A stretch of 64,000 bases of DNA from Syngnathus acus (taxonomy: Eukaryota; Chordata; Actinopteri; Syngnathiformes; Syngnathidae): positions 700,001 to 764,000 of the forward strand of contig NC_051087.1 in the NCBI RefSeq assembly GCF_901709675.1. The letters are read 5' to 3'. The notes under the pieces were generated by a model. It saw only the letters and a list, made by a program, of their open reading frames with translations, searched no databases and was not told where the DNA came from. Positions within the stretch are counted from its first letter, which is position 1. Every line of letters starts with the position of its first letter. A program made the position numbers and the translations under genes. Positions 22,856 to 34,000 of the stretch are shown here, one piece after another.

Positions 22856-22988
22856 ATGACTCTTGGAAGGTAAGCGGACATCATTTGATTGGCTTGTTTT
22901 GGGGGAAGGGGGGGGGGGCTTTATTTCTCCATTGCTTGTCTTGACCATGTCGCCGAGCAACCGCTCCAGTGACAGATGATGAGAAGGA

Positions 22989-23019
<31 letters not shown>

Positions 23020-23274
23020 CGAGGATGAGGAGAGAGCAAATGGTTGGATCAGCATTGAAAAACAAAAGTTGTTTCTCACACTTAGTGGCAAGGTTGACGG
23101 TATTTTACACTTTGTAGGCTTTCATGGTTGCTTTCATTATAAACAAATTGCGTTTCTATTAACAATGTCATTTTTATGAAATGCATCTCCATGGAAAAAA
23201 ACAACGTACCAATGTAAACGTTTTAGCAATCTGAGTTGGATTACCAAATTAACATTTTGCATGGAACGTTAGTG

Positions 23275-23341
<67 letters not shown>

Positions 23342-26300
23342 TATATGATGAATGATATTTTTACATTATTTGAATAAAAACAGTGACTCTCTCATTTAGA
23401 CCTGTAACTAAAAGCTAAAAGGTAGGCCAAAAACACTAATCAAATATGGGATTGAATTAAAAAAATATATATTTCATGTCCATTACTTACGAAATAAACA
23501 TTATTTTTATTTATTATTTTTATTATTATTTTGTTATTGTTTTATTATTTATTGAATTTAAAAAAATATATATTTCATGTCCATTACTCACAAAATGATT
23601 ATTATTTGTCGGTCAATAGGATCCAGTGCTCCGAAACCACAAGCACTATTTGTATCATGAATAATACAAAGGGGCACCAAGTTGCTGCGTGCTTGTCAAT
23701 AGTCTGTGTACCTAATGAAATGACCTGGCAAAAGCTCCACTTTCTCACCGCTAAGTGGGCTTGCTGGCGAGTCCTTGAGTCATCGTCATCCTTATCATCC
23801 TTATCATCATCATCCTCCTCATCACCACAATGCACGCGGCGTCCCCGGCTGACTGGCCCGTGGCCTGCTCATTAGCAGCCATCTTGATGGAGTGAGTGCT
23901 TAGCGGGGCTTGCCGAGGCGCTGCCACGCACGCACCCCCGCCCGATTTGAAGTCTTTTTTCGTTCCTTTTTGGGGGGGGGGGGGTAGCTTGTTTCTGGGC
24001 CAGGTCACTTTGTATTCACAAAAGCTGCCATGAAGTGGGAGAGACGCTGAGATGTGCTCGGAACGCATCAATCCAGATACCGAGATACTTTAAAAGCAGG
24101 CCTGAACCATCTGGGAAAATAAAGCAAGAGCAATTTATTTTTTTCGGGCAATAGTTTTGAATCAAGACAAGCAAAAGAAAAATTCTTTATGACAATCTGA
24201 GATTTATTAAGAATCAACGTTTGACAATGTTTGACATTTAGCCCGTGTGACACACGATTAACGTATAGCTTGAGCAATGAATGGAAAGTGACGCGACTAA
24301 CAAGCTGAAGAACCAAAGGACGTTTAGTACGCCAGTGAAGACAAAAAGCGACATTGGCCACAAAGCACTTGCTTGAAATGATTGACGTGTTGGAGACGTC
24401 CAATTAAAGAAAAAAAAACGGAATAATAACGCTCATTTTGTTTATTGTAGACTGACCAATGACGAACATCTGCAGGCTCTTCATGTAACGTTTGACATGT
24501 CGCAGTAAAAAAAAAAAGTAATGTCTTATGAAAGCGACATGATCAGCCTCTGCGGATCCGCGTGCACGCGTGCGCGCGTGTCGACCATGTTTGCATCGTC
24601 TTGATTAAATGACGAGAAGCAGAAAGCAAGACGGAAGAAGAGAATGTTTTTTTTCCTCCCCTTTGCTGGGTGGTTACCATGGCGACGGTGACATCACTCT
24701 GCTTCCCGCCTCCTCTTGGCGCGCTTGTTTGGGCTTCCCTGCAAAAGATGCTCGGCGGTTCTTCCCCGTTGTCTCCGTCCTCTGCTGTTGCCTAGCAACG
24801 GCAGTCAGTCACGGCAACAAGCGCGCGCGACGGTCGCTAGGCAACAAGATTCAAGAAGGTGCCGTCTCTTTTCCAAAGCGCTTCGTCGCCTACGCGTGTT
24901 GACCTTTTTTTACATGCCGATGTTGTCGAAATGATTTTTATAATCGACATTTTGTTTTGCTTTCCTCTGTGTGTGTGTGTATGTGTGTGTGTGTGTGTGT
25001 GTATGGATTTCATGTGATTGTCGATTGTTCTTCTTTTCAGGTTTATGAACAAGCGTGTTCCTTCTAACAAGAGATACCAGCCCACGGACTACGAGCACGC
25101 AGCCAACTGCGCCACGCATGCGGTAAATGATAACTGCGGGCTGTAACTCACATGCCAAGGCAGCAGGTGGCAGTATAGCACAACTAAAATAAGTAGCTGC
25201 AAGTCAAACAGACGTCAATTCAGCTCAAACCAAACTTGAACAATTTGTGTGGACAGATATTTTTCTAAATAGACTCGCTCATTTATTTTTTAATGAAATA
25301 TTCAATTGATCAAAAGTTGAATATTTGCTCGTTTTCAGTGCCACTTCTTTTCTCAAACAGTGCAGCCTTGACGCACAAGTTAAATTTGTTCCGTGACCAT
25401 GCTTGTTATTCTAGTTATGGATCATTCCGAGCTTGCTGGGCAGCTCGCTGCTGCACCTCCAGTCGGAGGACCAATGGGAGCGCGTGTCGGCCTGGGTCTA
25501 CGGAGCCGGACTCAGTTCGCTCTTCACGGTCTCAACGCTCTTCCACACCGTGGCCTGGAAGAAGAGCCACCTTCGGTACACGCGCGCGCAGCAAAAGAAA
25601 AGAAAAGAAAGAAAGAAAGCAGGCCACCCATGCCACAGAATGTGCAGCAACCGCTCGCGTGTGTGTTTGTGTTGCTGTTCAGGGACGTGGAGCAGTGTTT
25701 CCACATGTGTGACAGGATGGTGATCTACTTGTTCATCGCGGCCTCCTACGCCCCCTGGTGAGAGGCACGCGTCAGTGCGCGCGCGCGCACCAGGTAGGGC
25801 TTGCGGCCGGCTGGCTGGCTGGCTCGCTGACGCTTTGCACCCGGCAGGCTGAACCTGAGGGAGCTTGGACCTTGGGCGAGCCACATGCGCTGGCTGGTGT
25901 GGGTGATGGCGCTGTCAGGGACCACCTACGTCTTCTTCTTCCACGAGAGGTCCATCATCTATTTTTCTATTTTCATACTTTGATTGATTCTTTCAGTCTC
26001 ATCAATTTCATGTTGTTCCTGGTATCTGCGGCAGGTACAAGATCGTGGAGCTGATCTGCTACACGGTGATGGGCCTCTTCCCTGCCTTGGTCATCCTCTC
26101 CATGGTGAGCGCTTCTATCATGACGGGCGTTCAATTCCATCGCGGCCAATTGATTGGACAGGTGCGCTTAATGTGGAACCAAATCAGTCCAATCCACCAA
26201 TACGGTCAATCGAATCAATCGACGTGGACGCAAAGTCCAAATCAATTTCTGACGGCTTTCCCTTGTGGGGGTGTTGCGGGTCCACCCAGCCGGAGCAGGC

Positions 26301-26493
26301 GGGCCTGTGCGAGCTGCTGCTGGGCGGCGCCCTCTACTGCCTGGGCATGGTGTTCTTCAAGAGCGACGGCATCGTCCCCTTTGCCCACGCCATCTGGCAT
26401 CTCTTTGTGGCCATGGGCGCCGCCGTGCACTACTACGCCATCTGGAAGTACCTCTACGCCCGGCCCGCCAACCCCGTGCGCACCTCCAGATGA
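22856..26493 (+). CDS. mmd2: mmd2: monocyte to macrophage differentiation factor 2 (PAQR10)
   Basis: Exons 22856-22869, 25041-25122, 25415-25575, 25683-25757, 25848-25949, 26035-26104 and 26290-26493 give 235 residues. MMD2/PAQR10 is a multi-pass Golgi membrane protein of the progestin/adipoQ receptor (hemolysin III-like) family, linked to Ras signalling at the Golgi. Visible features are [20 protein letters not shown] and AANCATHA at the N-terminus, several hydrophobic spans (for example [13 protein letters not shown] and [12 protein letters not shown]), and the family residues [12 protein letters not shown] and [20 protein letters not shown] with the conserved metal-site Ser/Asp/His positions. 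HERYKIVEL and [10 protein letters not shown] favour mmd2 over mmd. The first exon is least certain: an ATG in the same frame at 22688 could add 56 residues. The gene lies next to radil, as in human 7p22. Confidence 0.9.
23277..23345. repeat. (TA)n microsatellite
   Basis: About 28 TA units, then a short interruption and more TA. Strongly cruciform-prone low-complexity DNA. Confidence 0.95.
24673..24845. promoter_or_regulatory. Three RFX X-box motifs in mmd2 intron 1
   Basis: GTTACCATGGCGAC (24673-24686), GTTGCCTAGCAAC (24787-24799, a perfect X-box) and GTCGCTAGGCAAC (24833-24845) fall within 175 bp, just upstream of coding exon 2. The surrounding sequence is GC-rich compared with the intron. 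RFX binding is inferred. Confidence 0.55.
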
Positions 26494-28640
26494 CGGACTC
26501 GGGGGGGGATGCCGACACCCGGGGGGGACGCCGCATGCGTGCGCGCGCATAGGTGGCGTCCGCCGTCTTTCCGCGTCAAATGTTTACATTCCGCCCAAGG
26601 AGGCGCTTCTCGCGGCGGTGCGAGGTGTGTTTGAAATCTCGACATCATTTATTTGAGTGGCTTATTTGGACTGGCTGCCATTATTTTGATCGTGTAAAAC
26701 CAGGACTAATTTGAAAGACGACTAATTATGGGACACGTGAGCAATCGTGGACTTTTTTTTTTCTCTCTCTCCATTGCGGATTATTTTCCCGTGTCCTTTT
26801 CATTTCTGGTTTTAATCACGACTGACTGGCGAGAACCGATTCTGTTTTTCTTACCTTGGTTCAGGTTCTTGTGCTCGGTTTCCAGCGACCGAGACTAATT
26901 GCATGACATCTACTGCTTTTCTTTTTTACCTGTGTAGATTATTTCTGGTTGTTGATTTTAATTGCAAGGTGAGTGGCGAAGAGCTTTGAGGACCATTGTA
27001 GGAAACATCTCCATGAGGATTTATGGCAGATGTGACTTCTTAGTTTTACTATGTAGATGATTTTAGTGGTTGCTTATTGTGGCGTTCCAGTACTGTACGA
27101 AAAGCCCGACATGAGGTCATGCGGTAGATGTGATCAAATTCTGTGGATGATTTCGATTGGTTGTGCTTCCTTCTATTGTGTGGTTATCATGACTAAGTGG
27201 CAAGGAGAAATGGCATCCATTATTATGCTTTGTGGATGACTTTCATTTTTTGGTGCAATGTATCCATCCGTTTATCGTGACTACTTGATGGGGATCAATC
27301 AACTCTATAAGAATGATATCACTTGCCACAATGCGTGAGCGAATACTTTGTGTATTATTTCTAGACGTTGGCTTTTATATCTGTTGTGCAAAACGGCAAC
27401 CAGGAGTGTGCCGTGACTGACGTTGTAAAGTACGAGACAATCTGATTAGTTGATGGATTAATTCTACTGGTTCTATTTATTCATCAATTGTTTCATTCAT
27501 TTTGGGACACACCGGTGCTGAGTCTGACGTGTTATGGACTTTGTTCTTTTTTTGACTCGAGAATATTTCTAACTGGCAGTCAACCAATGGTGGCATGACA
27601 GACACGAGCGAGTGTGCCATTTTTTGGGGTGGTTGAGAGCCAGTGCACTTTGGCATTGCTGTCGTCTTTCGCTATTTCCAATACGAGAGCTTTGTACGTG
27701 CGAGTGTTTGTTGTTGCTGTCATTTTGCTTTTATGGCCATTTATGAATCGGCCATGATTGTTTTTAATATTACGACTCTATTTCTCTTCATCGAGCGTTT
27801 TTTCAGCTTGGCGCTTCTGCTCCCAATTGACCATGTGACAGTAGGTCACCTTTCATTTTTCTTACTTTTTGGTACAAATGGACACTGCCAGATGTCGTGT
27901 TCTTCTTACTGCCTGCCACAAGTGACGGCACGGGTCAAGAGCAAAAGTTTTAGAACACCGGGGCGATATGTGGGACAGATGTTTGCTCGAGGCGTTCTAA
28001 AACTTTGGACGTGCCGTTCACGCGCCGAATGTGAACGCAAAGCCAATCGACGTGTTTTTCAACAATCTCAGGTGTGTGCGTGTGCCGCCATCCGACTCGT
28101 GAATCTGCAGCCTCTGGTCTATGTTTACGCGTGACCCAACACACACACACACACACTTATTTGAATTGATTACGTGTGTGGGATAGCTCGGTCCGCTTTG
28201 ACACAGCTTGCCTTTAATGTCACATTCCTAAAATGTTAATCAGAGAAAAATTGGGGTTAAGGATTAGGGATTAAGGTCGGGAGTTGGGATTGGGAGTAAA
28301 GGTCAGGATTTGCTTTTAGCACTTGGGGTTTTGCTCCTTTTGGCACACAAGTCACATTTTGTGGACTTGGAGTCAGTCTTTCTTATGCCCTCTTTGATTG
28401 AGAAAACGTTGGGGACAATTTGGGTCTTGCCGCAACTCCTCGTTTGTCTTTTGCGTCACTCACTCCGAGACATGACGTCACATCGACCATGTACGCTGTG
28501 TTTTGCCTCTGCTGTGTGTGACCGCGAAGCTGCTGACTTTTTGGTTCATTTTGTGTGTGTGTGTGTGCGTGCGTGCTGCTTCTGTGTTGTGACAGGCCGA
28601 CGTGATGCTTTGCTCTTTTCTATCGCTCTTGTAATAAAAC
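26494..28640 (+). other. Probable mmd2 3' UTR
   Basis: A stretch of about 2.1 kb without a coding signal up to AATAAA at 28633-28638. It contains a loose tandem repeat of about 90-115 bp marked by TGTRGATKATTT ... GGTTG (26935, 27052, 27142, 27231). It also holds an inverted repeat (27925-28017) and an (AC)n run (28139-28155). An open frame of 163 codons at 27643 has no family features. Confidence 0.45.
27925..28017. repeat. Imperfect inverted repeat, 93 bp
   Basis: The left arm ACGGCACG ... CAAAAGTTTTAGAAC pairs with the right arm GTTCTAAAACTTTG ... CGTGCCGT around a loop of about 35-45 nt. It could be a small foldback element or a structured RNA in the mmd2 3' UTR. I do not recognise a family with certainty. 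Confidence 0.65.
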
Positions 28641-31090
28641 AACGTAAGGAGCTTTTTCACGCAGCGGCTCGCCACTTTGGTCAGCGTTGGGCTCATTAGA
28701 AGCGCTTTTATTTTATTATCGCAGCTAGAGACGCGCCAAGGAATGACGACTCAGCAGATTTGTATGCGACTACTCTCCGAATGTGATCGGGCGATGTAAT
28801 TCAAAGGCGAACGAACACAAAGTGTTGAAAGCTTTGGTGCAGGCTTGTGCAATCTCTCTAATGTGTCCCATATCTCTACACGCAAAAGGAAGTGAAAATA
28901 TCGACTTTGTCAACATTTCCAACTCATATTAAAACGGTCAAAATTGATCAGAACATTGTATTTTGTGTATTTGTCACTTTATTTGACTGTGATCCCGAAA
29001 GAGTCTAATAGTGAAGAGGTGTAAAATTCTCACATTAATACACCAGCCTTTGTGTTACTTTTCAGATAGAGAAAATATTTTTGGAACAAATATGTGTGCT
29101 ATACATTTGGATGAAATGCATGAGTAAGTTTTTAAAATCTACATTATAACAATTTTCCATGCATATTGTCTGAACCTTATCACAGCTTGCGTTGTAACGT
29201 TTCTGTGCACTACCGCTGACGCCCACCAGAGGTTGCTGTCTGCACATTCGGGCTTATCCTCGGGCGGCGCGGCGCGGTGACTCGGCCATTTCCGTTCCCA
29301 CTCGGCTCTGAAACCGCCGCCACCGACGGTGGAATGCGGCTGCCGGGAGCCAGTGAGCATTGCCGGCCGGGCCAGGCGGCGGAGATGTACGCACCCAGCC
29401 GGGGGGCCACCGCGGCTGCTCGGTGCCCGAGCTAACGGAGCTGTTTTGCGGGGAGAACCGGACGCTTGTTATTCCATCATTTTGAGGGAAAACAAGGCGG
29501 CCTGGCCTCGGAGGAGCCCCCAGCATCATGGAGCCGCGCATTGCAGACACCCACCGGCGGAGGACCACCACGGCAACTTTCCGGATCTATTTCATCCACC
29601 TGCTGTGAAGCGTCCCTCTTGTAAGGTGCGTAACAAGTCGTTTTGGTTCCCTTTTCACGACGGAGGCGAACCGGGGCACCTGCTGGCTGGGTCACCGCCG
29701 CGGAGCGACGTTAACGCTTCCGCCGCCGCCGCCGCCGAGCAACACGCCTCGTTGGCGGATTCATTTCCGAGGACAGTCCGTCGCGGTGTGTCGCTCCGCC
29801 GGTTGCCATGAGCGACCGTCGGGTCAACATACCGAAGAGGGGAAAGCAGCCTTCAAATCGTGTCAATGCTGAGAAACAAGCACTCGTATGACTGCGGGCG
29901 GCGGCGATGTCTCAAATCAAGATTGGGGACGTCGTCATACAAGCAATCGCTGAAAAAGCATTTGCAGTGTGAGTCGTGCCTTCGTATCGCTGCACCTGAA
30001 CTCACAATATAATGCTGAACAAAATGTCGCCCCACGCTCGTCGAATTTGCATCCGAAACCTTTTTTCGTTGATTCAATTCATGCTGAGACGGGCGGACGA
30101 ATGCTCCACTCAGCCCGAATGAACTAAAGTGTCACAATAGTGCTGCCGAATATGCCTCAAAAACATGAGAGTGATGCTGTTGATGCTTGAAAATGTCAAG
30201 CCTTCCTTCGCATGTGTGTCAAAATGTGGAATGAACTTGCTCATCGCTTTCAGCATTCACGCGTAGTAAAACGTCACTCAGCACTTGGCAAACTGAAGAA
30301 AAGATGGAATGGTGATGCATCCTCCCATGACTTTAGAAAGAATGTCCAAATGCATCAATGGGACACATTTATGACCGAATAACTGTGAATGTTGAGGATT
30401 GACATTGTCGCAACCTTTAGTGCATGAAATGCGAAATATTTGCAATGCTGTCAAAAGAAGATTTTCCATTGCTGCTGTTGCGCATTCAAACACTTTTATA
30501 GCGTGAATGCTGAGAGACAGTCGAGCATCTTGCACGGCTGCTTTTATCCTGCTCAGCAGGGAGTCCCCGGAATGTGTCTAGGCCCTCTCAAAGTGGCCTT
30601 GTTGTTGGCGCTGACTATGCAAGCGCTCCTGCTGCCCGGATAACGTGACTATTTTAAATGCTTGCTAATCCACGCTAATCTGGCTACTTGGCTGCAGTTG
30701 ATTCAAACCCGGCCAGGGACGGCAAACCCCTCCCTCCCTCCCTCCCACGCACCCGCCACGGCTACCATTTTGCCTTGGTGACCCACAAAATGGTGTTTAC
30801 GCAAATGTACAGAACCCCAGAAAGGACAAGAAATGAAAGTGCCTACACAACATATGCACGCGAGATGCTCATTTATTCATGCTCACCGAATTAACTCTTT
30901 GGCAAAATGTGTGTACTAAATTATTCATATGATTAATGCCATTGATGGATAGTTGGGCAAGCACACGGAGCGGTGACGACTCTCAAACGTTTCAATTTGA
31001 AGTAGAGACCATCACGTTCTAATGTGTGTGCGCATGTGTGTGTGTGTGTGCGTGTGTCACCAGCAATCTGACAGAACCGACAGCGCAAAA
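28641..31090. other. mmd2-radil interval with CpG-rich probable radil promoter
   Basis: A CpG-rich block at about 29220-29830 stands out from AT-rich flanks and probably holds the radil promoter and a noncoding exon ending at TTGTAAG before a GTGCGT donor (29625). It also contains a 27-codon ORF (29528-29608). An inverted repeat pair lies at 30251/30512, and the rest is unremarkable. Confidence 0.5.
30251..30512. repeat. Inverted repeat pair, possible small foldback element
   Basis: CAGCATTCACGCGTAGTAAAA at 30251 matches the inverse of TTTTATAGCGTGAATGCTG ending at 30512, about 20 bp with one or two changes. No target duplication was seen. Confidence 0.4.
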
Positions 31091-34000
31091 ATGTTTTACG
31101 GTTCTTCCTCCGGGGCAAGCATGTCCTTGCCCTCCAAGAGCCGACTAAAGCGCCAAAGCAAGACATTTACGCAGGTATCCGTACACACACACACACACAC
31201 GCACTCACACACACACACACACACACACACACATGAATCCATAACGTCACAGAGTCCTGATGAAAAACATGACATTTTGAAAGGGCCACTTGTTGCTAGG
31301 CAGAATTCACAGGGCGCAGTCAAATCTGCCCCACAGGGTTCCTACGCCGCGGCCCTGAACTAACCGTGTGCTCGCTCGCTCGCTCGCTCGTCAGGTCCTG
31401 TACCGCACTCTGAGCTACCGCGACCGCGTCCCGGCCGAAGCGGGAACCAACACCCGCGGCGACCGACGCTCGGCGACCGAGCCCCCGGAGCGACCGGAGG
31501 ACGACCCAGCCGAGCTGTCCACCCAAAGCTCGGCGCCGGGCGTCTTGAAGATCTTTGGCGACGAGATCTGCGCCGGCGCCAACTACAAGAGCGTCTTGGC
31601 CACGCCCCGCTCCAGCGCTCAGGAGCTGGTCAAGGAGGCGCTGGAGCGCTACTCGCTCAATAAGGACGGCGCCCACTCCTACGTCCTGTGCGACGTGATC
31701 GGACGCCTGGAGGGGGTCGACGGCGCGTGGCGGACCGAGTGCCTGCGGGCGTTGGGCGACAACGAGAAGCCGCTGCTGCTGCAGGAGCTGTGGAAGCCTC
31801 GAGAAGGACACGCCCGACGCTTTGAGCTGCGCAGGAGAGCTGAGGTGGATGAACTCAACGCCAAGGAGAAGGACACCATCACGGCTGGTCAGCGCACACG
31901 CATACACATGCAAACATGGCTATGGAGGTTGTTGTTGGTTTTTTTTTGTTTTGTGCTAAATCCCGCCCCCAAAGCCAAACTCGGGAGGTGAGTAGACCCA
32001 GCAAAGAGTCTCAGCAGGAAACCACGGTCTGCTATTGGATTCTTTGAAGCGGCCATTTTGTTCAGGAAGAGGCCAAAGAGGTTTCCTCTTTTTGTCACAC
32101 ACAGCTAAGGAAAGGAGTGCATGCCCGCTTGTGTGTACCCTTGTGATGTTTTGGGGCGAGCGGGTGTGTGTTTTCTCAGCCTGTGTCTGAACCCCTGCCA
32201 CCCCACCCCGCCCCGCCGTAGGGCCCAAAGCCCCCCACTTCCTGGTGGCTCTAATGGGTCGCGTGCACAGGAGCTCCCCGCTGCGGTCGGCTCACTCGGG
32301 CTCTAAAGGTGGGGACTGGCCTCAGGTAGGCCGGCCTGTCCGTCGTCGCCATGGAGACCCTTTCACATCAACTGTGTGTCTTCTTCCTGTCCTGTGGCCT
32401 TCTCATCCATTACCTCATTGGTCAATGCATGAGTGGTATGAAAAGGAAAAGGGCAAGTGAATGTCGGTGGCATGCCAAGTGTTGAAACAAATCAAGGAGG
32501 TTGTTGTTTTTTTCCCCACATGTTGTCGTTTCGCAGTTTATGACAAAATGAGCCAAGCGGACTGGGAATGCTAACGCTAACAACGGTGCTTCTCTTTTGC
32601 TCACCTTGTCGCTGTTTCTCGCATGGCCATTTTACATGTCGCCATTTTACATTTCATCTTTCGGGTATTGTACAACCAAAAAATGCTAACGCTAACAACA
32701 AAGCAACGCCTTCATTTCGTTCATGGGTCGTTTTTTCACATATTTGGCGTTAAGAGAATGGTTTCCCGCGCTTTGACTTGTGTTGTTCTTTTATGACATA
32801 AACCAAAGAAGAAGAAAGAAGCCGGTTGTCGATGCTAACGTTAGCTTTTGTCGCTGTTTCTCATTGGAAGTGGTTGCTTCTCTTGCGAGTTTCTCACTCC
32901 TGAATAAAAGCCTCCGCTGCGCTTTTTATTATCGTTCCTTTGATTAGACATCAACGCTCAGGCCCGCAAGCTGCAGAGGAACCGGGCCAAGGGGGCTCTC
33001 ACCTTGCCTCGCTCCAGCAACTCGTCGCTTTGTCGCAGCCTCAGCGAGACCAGCCTCAACCAGGTGGACTTTTGACGGGCTCCTTGCCAACTGTCAATGG
33101 TTCTGACGTTTCCTCCGTGCCTGTCACTGCAGTTGGCGGTGGGCGACGAGCCCAAGCGCTACTACTCCACCCTCCCGGGGCCCTACCGGGGCCGAGAGGC
33201 GGCGTCCGGCGGGTGGCGCAAGGAGGATGGCGGGCAGGGTGGCGTCCGCCATTCCCTCTACCAATCGCCGCACCTCCTCTTGCTTCAGGGCTACAACAAA
33301 CAGGTCACAATCCAAAGCGGCCCGCCCTTGTTGCACTCATTCAGTGCCATTATAGACGCCAAAGATATGAACTGGGTTGGCAGTGAATGAGTTAACCGCC
33401 ACTCGCTGCCGCCGTTGACGATTATAGACGTCAAAGATGTTAACCGGGTTGGCTGTTGGAAACACAGTTTTGTGCGTTGGTCAAAATCAATGACAATTTG
33501 TAACGATCAGGCAATTTGCAGTCTAACGTGTTGGACTTTCTCGCAGGACTGCCTGGTGTACCTGTTGAACCGCGAGCAGCACACGGTGGGCCAGGAGACG
33601 CCTTCGGCCCGCCCCAACATCTGCCTGTTCTCCCCCGACGTCCTGCCGCTTCACTGTCGCCTGCGCCGCCTGCCCGCCCCGCCGCGGCGCGGCCAAGCGG
33701 ACGAGCCGGACGCGGCGCAGCAGCGCGCGTCCTGCGTGGCGGTGGAGCCCGTCCTGGATGCCACCGTGCTGGTCAACTTCTCCCGCTGCGAGCGCTCCAC
33801 CACGCTGCGCCACGGCGACCTGCTCTCCTTCGGCGCGCACTACATCTTCCTGTACAAGGCAAGTGCTTTGCGAGTGGCCGAGAGCATTGTTTTAATGGAA
33901 CCTCTCGGTACCAGGACCCCACGGGCGCCAAGCCTCTCCCCGCCCAGACCCTGAGCCGCCTCCGCAGCCTGGGCCAGATCTACGACGCCGGCCCGGAGGA

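Larger units (their letters stand above)
22870..25040 (+). other. Large first intron of mmd2
   Basis: A 2.2-kb intron holding (GGCT)n (22989-23019), a long (TA)n tract (23277-23345), a 98-bp-spaced direct repeat (around 23457 and 23555), a G-run (23971-23983) and three X-box motifs (24673-24845). No exon was recognised. Confidence 0.7.

Noticed and set aside
27643-28134. 163-codon ORF with hydrophobic segments
   Set aside because: AT-rich sequence in the mmd2 3' UTR with no known family, no splice signals and odd Cys/Phe-rich composition.
29329-29811. 160-codon ORF in the CpG-rich block
   Set aside because: Composition follows GC content, both strands are open, and no family features exist. 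More likely promoter and 5' UTR of radil.
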